Part shown: in pieces, positions 8,106-11,745 of the stretch
How positions within the stretch are numbered: the first letter of the stretch is position 1
Layout of the letters: the number at the start of each line of letters is the position of its first letter
Assembly: GCA_030596365.1 (NCBI GenBank)
Contig: JAUVKG010000042.1
Location: forward strand, 1 to 11,745
DNA length: 11,745 nucleotides
Reading direction: 5' to 3'
Source of the DNA: Chlamydiota bacterium
GTDB taxonomy: Bacteria > Auribacterota > UBA3054 > B51-G9
Translations under genes and position numbers: made by a program
Notes under the pieces: model-generated
Databases searched by the model: none
The model's input: the letters and a program-made list of their open reading frames with translations, nothing else
What the model was told of the DNA's origin: nothing

Positions 8106-8161
8106 CACCGATCACCGATTACGGAATACGGATCACGGATCACGGACCACGGACCACAGAC
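8106..8161. repeat. Array of eight 7-bp tandem units
   Basis: Eight consecutive heptamers run without gaps: CACCGAT twice, TACGGAA, TACGGAT, CACGGAT, CACGGAC twice, then CACAGAC. The consensus is YAC-S-GA-H. It fills much of the 147-base gap between recA and recX. The units are too short and lack spacers, so this is not a CRISPR array. It resembles the heptameric short tandem repeats known in intergenic DNA of several bacterial groups such as cyanobacteria. Confidence 0.85.
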
Positions 8162-8192
8162 CACGCCATTGTCTTGAAAAATAAAAAAAATT

Positions 8193-8537
8193 ATGAAATC
8201 TCATTCTAACAAATCCGCTTGGGAAGTCGCACTGACGCTCCTTGCGGGGCGTGACTTCTCACGGAGCGAAATGGAAGAAAGGCTTGCACGGCGTGATTTT
8301 GATGAGATCGACATTCAGCAAGCTGTTCAAAAACTTCTGAAATACGATTATATTGCTGAAACGGGCAATAATGAAAAAAAGCTTTGTGAAATGGTGGAAG
8401 AATATATTAGAAAAAAAGGAGCAAAAAACATCGAAAAAAAACACCTCCGCTCACTTGAATCTTTCCTAATTCGAAAGGGATTTAACATTGATATTGTTCA
8501 ACAATATTTGGAAGATTTAAACGAAGAATTAACATGA
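8193..8537 (+). CDS. recX: Short RecX-family regulatory protein
   Basis: RecX binds RecA filaments and modulates their assembly and activity. The product has 114 residues, shorter than the common 150 or more. The N-terminal helical repeat is clear: AWEVALTLLAGRDFSRSEMEERLARRDFDEIDIQQAVQKLLKYDYI (about 9-54) matches the family pattern AL-LLA-R-RS--EL---L-R--F----I---L--L---GYI. The middle is compressed (EMVEEYIRKKGAKNIEKK), followed by a last repeat SFLIRKGFNIDIVQQYLEDL (about 90-109). The usual three three-helix repeats are thus shortened. It lies directly downstream of recA, which supports the call. The start ATG lacks a Shine-Dalgarno but no better in-frame start is visible. Partial RecX function is inference. 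Confidence 0.85.
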   Translation: MKSHSNKSAWEVALTLLAGRDFSRSEMEERLARRDFDEIDIQQAVQKLLKYDYIAETGNNEKKLCEMVEEYIRKKGAKNIEKKHLRSLESFLIRKGFNIDIVQQYLEDLNEELT

Positions 8538-8564
8538 TACTTGTATTGACATAAAAATACTTGT
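8537..8564 (+). repeat. Direct repeat ATACTTGT around the pyr promoter
   Basis: ATACTTGT occurs at 8537-8544 and again at 8557-8564, exactly 20 bases (about two helical turns) apart. The first copy lies just upstream of the -35 box and the second inside the -35/-10 spacer. This placement would suit a repressor or activator binding as a dimer, though no known operator is recognised. Confidence 0.45.
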
Positions 8565-8574
8565 TTGATATAAT
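8546..8574 (+). promoter_or_regulatory. Consensus sigma-70 promoter of the pyr genes
   Basis: TTGACA (8546-8551) and TATAAT (8569-8574) match both consensus boxes perfectly with the ideal 17-base spacer. Transcription should start near 8580-8582, leaving only about 23 bases of leader before the pyrR ATG at 8604. It begins nine bases after the recX stop, so pyrR-pyrB-pyrC is probably a separate transcription unit. Confidence 0.9.
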
Positions 8575-8603
8575 TTTTCAACTACAAACAAAATAAAATA
8601 TTT

Positions 8604-9146
8604 ATGCCAAAAATTATCGCTGACTCAAAAGAAATTTCAAAAGAAATCGAATCCCTGGCAGATAAAATTGTCGCTGATTGTCCAAATATTTCTAATCTGA
8701 TTTTAATCGGTATCCAAAGACGAGGAGCTCAAATCTCTCAAAGAATTCTGAATGTTTTTAATGAAAAATATAATGTAGATGTCCCTCTCGGAATACTTGA
8801 TATTACTTTCTATCGCGATGACCTGTCTATGGTTTCTGAACAACCGGTTATTCATAATACAAATATTCCGTTCAGCTTGGATGAAAAATATGTTGTCCTC
8901 GTTGATGATGTGATTTATACAGGCAGAACAATTCGTTCCGCTCTTGACGCTCTCGTGGATTTCGGTAGACCAAGTATGGTGAAATTACTCGCTCTCGTTG
9001 ACCGCGGAATGCGTGAACTGCCAATTCAACCTGATTATGCAGGATGGATAATTCCAACAAATTATGACGATAAAATTTCCGTTAAAGTAATAGAATTAGA
9101 TGGAGAAGATTTAGTAGAAATGATATCAAGAGAAGACGAATTGTAG
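8604..9146 (+). CDS. pyrR: PyrR bifunctional regulator/uracil phosphoribosyltransferase, RNA-binding residues altered
   Basis: PyrR proteins convert uracil and PRPP to UMP, and in Bacillus also bind pyr mRNA to cause attenuation. The product has 180 residues, the family's usual length. It has LIGIQRRGA (34-42), the YRDDLS motif (70-75), the PRPP loop VVLVDDVIYTGRT (97-109) and LVDRGMRELPI (131-141), so the phosphoribosyltransferase fold is intact. Aligned from memory with Bacillus subtilis PyrR without gaps in these blocks, residues implicated in RNA binding are mostly replaced: T18, R19, H22 and R27 become E16, S17, D20 and D25; H140, R146 and K152 become M136, Q142 and W148; R141 is kept as R137. 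With a leader of only about 23 bases there is no attenuator ahead of it. A mainly enzymatic role is therefore likely. It heads the pyr unit. The start lacks a Shine-Dalgarno. Confidence 0.95.
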   Translation: MPKIIADSKEISKEIESLADKIVADCPNISNLILIGIQRRGAQISQRILNVFNEKYNVDVPLGILDITFYRDDLSMVSEQPVIHNTNIPFSLDEKYVVLVDDVIYTGRTIRSALDALVDFGRPSMVKLLALVDRGMRELPIQPDYAGWIIPTNYDDKISVKVIELDGEDLVEMISREDEL

Positions 9147-9160
9147 AATTCGCGTTAGCG

Positions 9161-9176
9161 CCCGGCGAATGCCGGG
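9161..9176 (+). repeat. GC-rich hairpin in the pyrR-pyrB gap
   Basis: CCCGGC (9161-9166) and GCCGGG (9171-9176) form a perfect 6-bp stem with a GAAT loop, 14 bases after the pyrR stop. No T-run follows, so it is a poor terminator; it may stabilise or process the mRNA. The 17 bases from 9161 match the inner recA-downstream hairpin (8061-8077) at 13 positions. Confidence 0.6.
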
Positions 9177-9185
9177 GGGAAAATT

Positions 9186-9209
9186 ATCCAATTAACCAAT
9201 TACCAAATT
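9186..9209. repeat. Three degenerate 8-bp tandem units before pyrB
   Basis: ATCCAATT, AACCAATT and ACCAAATT follow one another just after the pyrR-pyrB hairpin. This is a short AT-rich tandem array ending 11 bases before the pyrB start codon. It contains no Shine-Dalgarno. Confidence 0.55.
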
Positions 9210-9220
9210 ATTAAATCAAA

Positions 9221-10168
9221 ATGGCATGGGATAAAAAAGACTTGCTGGGACTTGAATATCTCAGCACAGAAGAAATAACAACCATACTCGATACAGCGCG
9301 CTCATTCTCAGAAATAAGTACGCGTCCTATTAAAAAAGTTCCCGCTCTGAGAGGAAAAACTGTCATTAATCTCTTTTATGAACCGAGTACCCGGACAAGT
9401 GCTTCTTTTGAGCTTGCTGAAAAAAGATTGAGTGCTGATATTGTTAATATGAATATCGCCACCTCGAGTGTAAAAAAAGGGGAAACACTGCTTGACACCG
9501 TTAAAAATCTCTGCGCTTATAAAATTGATGTAATCGTTATGCGCCATTCCGTTTCCGGATCAACTCTATACCTCGCCAGAAATATAGAATCAAGTGTCGT
9601 AAACGCGGGGGACGGACAACATGAACATCCCACCCAGGCTCTCCTTGATATTTATACATTACGTGAACATCTTGGGGAACTTAAAGACAGAAAAATTGTG
9701 ATAGTCGGGGATATCCTTCACAGTCGTGTAGCACGATCAAATATATGGGGCCTTCAAAAACTCGGCGCGAAAGTTACTGTCGTGGGACCGCCAACACTTA
9801 TCCCCAGACAAATTGAAGAAATGGGTGTTGATGTTTCATATAATCTAATGAACGCTCTTAAAAATGCGGATGCGGTAAATATGCTCCGTATTCAGCGTGA
9901 AAGAGAAAAATTCTCGCTTTTTCCCTCTTCAAAAGAATATTCAAAATTGTTCGGCTTAAACTCCGATAAATTAAAACTACTTTCTCCTAATTTAATAGTT
10001 ATGCACCCCGGACCAATTAACCGCGGAGTTGAACTTGCAAGTAATGTTGCCGATGGGCCGAATAGTGTTATTCTCGAACAGGTTACAAATGGACTGGCTG
10101 TTCGTATGGCTGTTCTTTTTCTCGTTACCGGCGGAACTTCTCTTCATCCTGAACATCTTTCATCATGA
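9221..10168 (+). CDS. pyrB: Aspartate carbamoyltransferase catalytic subunit
   Basis: PyrB condenses carbamoyl phosphate with aspartate to N-carbamoyl-aspartate, the first committed step of pyrimidine synthesis, in the cytoplasm. The 315-residue length is normal. The carbamoyl-phosphate site FYEPSTRTSASFELA (52-66), the mobile loop SSVKKGETLLDT (82-93), HPTQALLD (136-143), GDILHSRVARS (163-173) and MHPGPINRGVE (261-271) are all present. The HPGPINRG form is of the Bacillus-like class rather than the E. coli HPLPR form. No pyrI regulatory subunit gene is next to it, so the enzyme may work as a bare trimer or with PyrC. It begins 74 bases after pyrR, and its stop codon overlaps the pyrC start. 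Confidence 0.98.
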   Translation: MAWDKKDLLGLEYLSTEEITTILDTARSFSEISTRPIKKVPALRGKTVINLFYEPSTRTSASFELAEKRLSADIVNMNIATSSVKKGETLLDTVKNLCAYKIDVIVMRHSVSGSTLYLARNIESSVVNAGDGQHEHPTQALLDIYTLREHLGELKDRKIVIVGDILHSRVARSNIWGLQKLGAKVTVVGPPTLIPRQIEEMGVDVSYNLMNALKNADAVNMLRIQREREKFSLFPSSKEYSKLFGLNSDKLKLLSPNLIVMHPGPINRGVELASNVADGPNSVILEQVTNGLAVRMAVLFLVTGGTSLHPEHLSS

Positions 10169-11454
10169 CATCTTTAATTTACAATGGAAAAATAATTGAC
10201 GCAGCGCAAAATTTTAATGAAAAAGGTTGGCTCGTCATTAAAAACGGCAAAATTGATTCTATTAATAAAGGCGATCCACCTGCGTCTATAAAAACCGATG
10301 AAAAAATCGATGCAAAAGGAGCTTTTGTTTCTCCGGGATTTATCGATATTCACGTCCATCTGAGGGAACCGGGACAGGAAGGTAAAGAAACTATCGAAAC
10401 AGGATGTAAAGCGGCTGTTGCAGGCGGGTTTACTTCTATCGCGTGTATGCCGAATACTTCTCCCACTATCGATCATGCGTCAATTGTTAAATTTATAAAC
10501 CTTGAAGCCGGAAGAGTTAACCTTGCAAATGTTTTTCCTGTCGGCGCTGTTACTGTTGGCAGAAAAGGTGTTGAAATGACAAACGTCGGTGAGTTGATTG
10601 ATGCAGGTGTTGTTGCTCTTAGTGATGACGGTTCTCCGGTTTGTGACGCTATGGTTATGCGTACTGTTCTTGATTATTCAAAAATGTTCAATATTCCTAT
10701 TATCGATCATTGTGAGGACCCGCAGTTAGTAAATGATGGCGCAATGAACGAAGGATTTTTCTCAACTAAACTCGGACTCCGGGGAATTCCATCGACTTGT
10801 GAAGATGTTATGATAGCTCGTGATATTATTCTTGCTGAATACAGCGGAGGACGTATTCATATCGCTCATCTTTCAACAGCAGGTGGAGTAAGAATGATTC
10901 GGGAAGCAAAAGCCCGCGGCGTAAAAATCACTTGTGAAGTTACTCCCCATCACTTGACTTTAACTGATGAATCACTTTGTGAATTTGATACAAATTTTAA
11001 AATGAGTCCACCGCTTCGTTCGGAAAAAGACAGACAGGCACTTATCGAAGGTATAATTGACGGAACAATTGACGCAATTGCAACCGATCACGCACCTCAT
11101 GGTTCAACAGGTAAAGATATTGAGTTTGATTATGCCGCGAACGGAGTTATTGGATTAGAAACCGCTCTCCCGGTTATTTTCACAAAACTTGTTAAAGAAA
11201 ATAAAATATCTATTAACAGAATGATTGAAGTTTTAACTTCCGGTCCCGCAAAAGTTATCGGTTTAGAAAACAAAGGAACTTTAAAGCAGGGCGCTGATGC
11301 TGATATTCTTATCTGGGATGCTGAATCTGAATTTACAATTGATGTGAATAATTTCTTCTCAAAAGCGAAAAATTGTCCTTTCGACGGATGGCAGGTATTC
11401 GGAAAACCCCTCCGCACAATCGTCAACGGTGAAACTAAGTACTGCACTCCATAA
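10165..11454 (+). CDS. pyrC: Dihydroorotase, type I
   Basis: PyrC cyclises N-carbamoyl-aspartate to dihydroorotate, the step after PyrB. The 429 residues fit the zinc-dependent type I (Aquifex/Bacillus-like) amidohydrolases rather than the shorter E. coli type. Metal ligands and catalytic residues are visible: HVHLREPG (His63, His65), Asp153 in LSDDG, His182 in DHCED, His235 in IAHLST, and Asp308 in IATDHAPH. NFKMSPPLR (277-285) is the usual substrate-binding segment. The ATG overlaps the pyrB stop as ATGA, implying translational coupling; in Aquifex these two enzymes form a complex. The 3' end overlaps a convergent gene by 20 bases and no terminator is visible between them. Confidence 0.98.
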   Translation: MTSLIYNGKIIDAAQNFNEKGWLVIKNGKIDSINKGDPPASIKTDEKIDAKGAFVSPGFIDIHVHLREPGQEGKETIETGCKAAVAGGFTSIACMPNTSPTIDHASIVKFINLEAGRVNLANVFPVGAVTVGRKGVEMTNVGELIDAGVVALSDDGSPVCDAMVMRTVLDYSKMFNIPIIDHCEDPQLVNDGAMNEGFFSTKLGLRGIPSTCEDVMIARDIILAEYSGGRIHIAHLSTAGGVRMIREAKARGVKITCEVTPHHLTLTDESLCEFDTNFKMSPPLRSEKDRQALIEGIIDGTIDAIATDHAPHGSTGKDIEFDYAANGVIGLETALPVIFTKLVKENKISINRMIEVLTSGPAKVIGLENKGTLKQGADADILIWDAESEFTIDVNNFFSKAKNCPFDGWQVFGKPLRTIVNGETKYCTP

Positions 11455-11745
11455 CAGCACAACCGCCGGGTTTTAATTTCCAAACCTCTTTTTCCTCATC
11501 AAATTTCGCATCTATGGTGCTAACAATTTTTATTTCTTTAAATTCTTCAGCGGGCAAAAGCGAAAATTCAGCAGATTTTTTGTAACTTGCGTTGGCAATA
11601 ACTAAACATTGCTTATCTCCTTTCGTAAAAGTTCCGATTACCAAATCAAAATCTTCTCCTGATGGAGTTGCAATAGGAGAATTGCCATTAACTATTTTCC
11701 CATTTTTGTATCGCGCGACATTAGCGCAGTCCCAGTTAACAAGTT
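11435..11745 (-). CDS. C-terminal fragment of an unrecognised protein, perhaps a glycoside hydrolase
   Basis: On the minus strand the frame is open from the window end to a TAG at 11435-11437, so only about the last 102 residues are visible. A TTG at 11644 is not needed as a start, because the frame and sequence character continue upstream. The fragment reads as alternating beta strands: DFDLVIGTFTKGDKQCLVIAN, then EIKIVSTID, and an end WKLKPGGCAVMECS. This resembles the terminal beta-sandwich often found behind the catalytic barrel of glycoside hydrolases, where a closing L-PG-G-LF/V-- motif is common. The catalytic part is outside the window, so the function is only a guess. The gene converges on pyrC and overlaps its end. 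Confidence 0.55.
   Translation of the reverse strand, partial: LVNWDCANVARYKNGKIVNGNSPIATPSGEDFDLVIGTFTKGDKQCLVIANASYKKSAEFSLLPAEEFKEIKIVSTIDAKFDEEKEVWKLKPGGCAVMECST

Noticed and set aside
7809..8108. Minus-strand open frame over the recA end and the gap
   Set aside because: Its low-complexity Phe/Ser-rich product is the antisense of lysine/glutamate codons in the recA tail; no family match.
8106..8161. CRISPR-like array
   Set aside because: Units are only 7 bases, contiguous and without unique spacers.
8575..8603. PyrR-type RNA attenuator in the pyr leader
   Set aside because: The predicted leader is about 23 bases and holds no stem-loop or terminator.

Overview
The window looks like part of a bacterial chromosome with moderately low GC. 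I sampled lines by eye: the AT-rich stretch is roughly 1-6.4 kb, and the recA and pyr genes are visibly richer in GC. It is mostly housekeeping genes on the + strand, plus one unusual pair of large membrane proteins. The phylum cannot be settled from sequence alone. A Gram-negative, anaerobe-associated lineage fits the [NiFe]-hydrogenase maturation gene, the O-antigen-ligase-like proteins and the near absence of Shine-Dalgarno sequences. The RecA motif style (REKIGVMFGNPETTTGG) and the intergenic short tandem repeats make me lean weakly towards Planctomycetota/PVC or a related candidate phylum.

Layout: (1) 1-921, hypE without its N-terminus, the last step in making the cyanide ligand of [NiFe] hydrogenases. 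(2) 922-1043, a leader whose inverted repeats could fold as a pseudoknot. (3) 1044-3905 and 3932-6466, two tandem paralogous polytopic membrane proteins of the O-antigen ligase/polymerase (Wzy_C) type. Each carries a C-terminal array of an unrecognised repeat of about 120 residues, three copies in the first and two in the second, predicted to face the periplasm. (4) 6463-8537, cinA C-terminal domain (pncC-like), recA and a short recX, a widely conserved order. (5) A perfect consensus sigma-70 promoter at 8546-8574, then pyrR, pyrB and pyrC (8604-11454), a pyrimidine synthesis unit. (6) 11435-11745, the C-terminus of a convergent minus-strand gene that overlaps the pyrC tail by 20 bases.

Coupling: the second membrane protein and cinA overlap as ATGA, recA follows cinA closely and pyrB/pyrC also overlap as ATGA. 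The recA-recX and pyrR-pyrB gaps share a related short GC hairpin, each followed by a different short tandem-repeat array. They look like two instances of one type of intergenic element.

The best candidates for something undescribed are the paired ligase-like proteins with their new repeat domain, the pseudoknot-like leader in front of them, and a PyrR that keeps its enzymatic PRPP loop but lacks most known RNA-binding residues and has no room for an attenuator.
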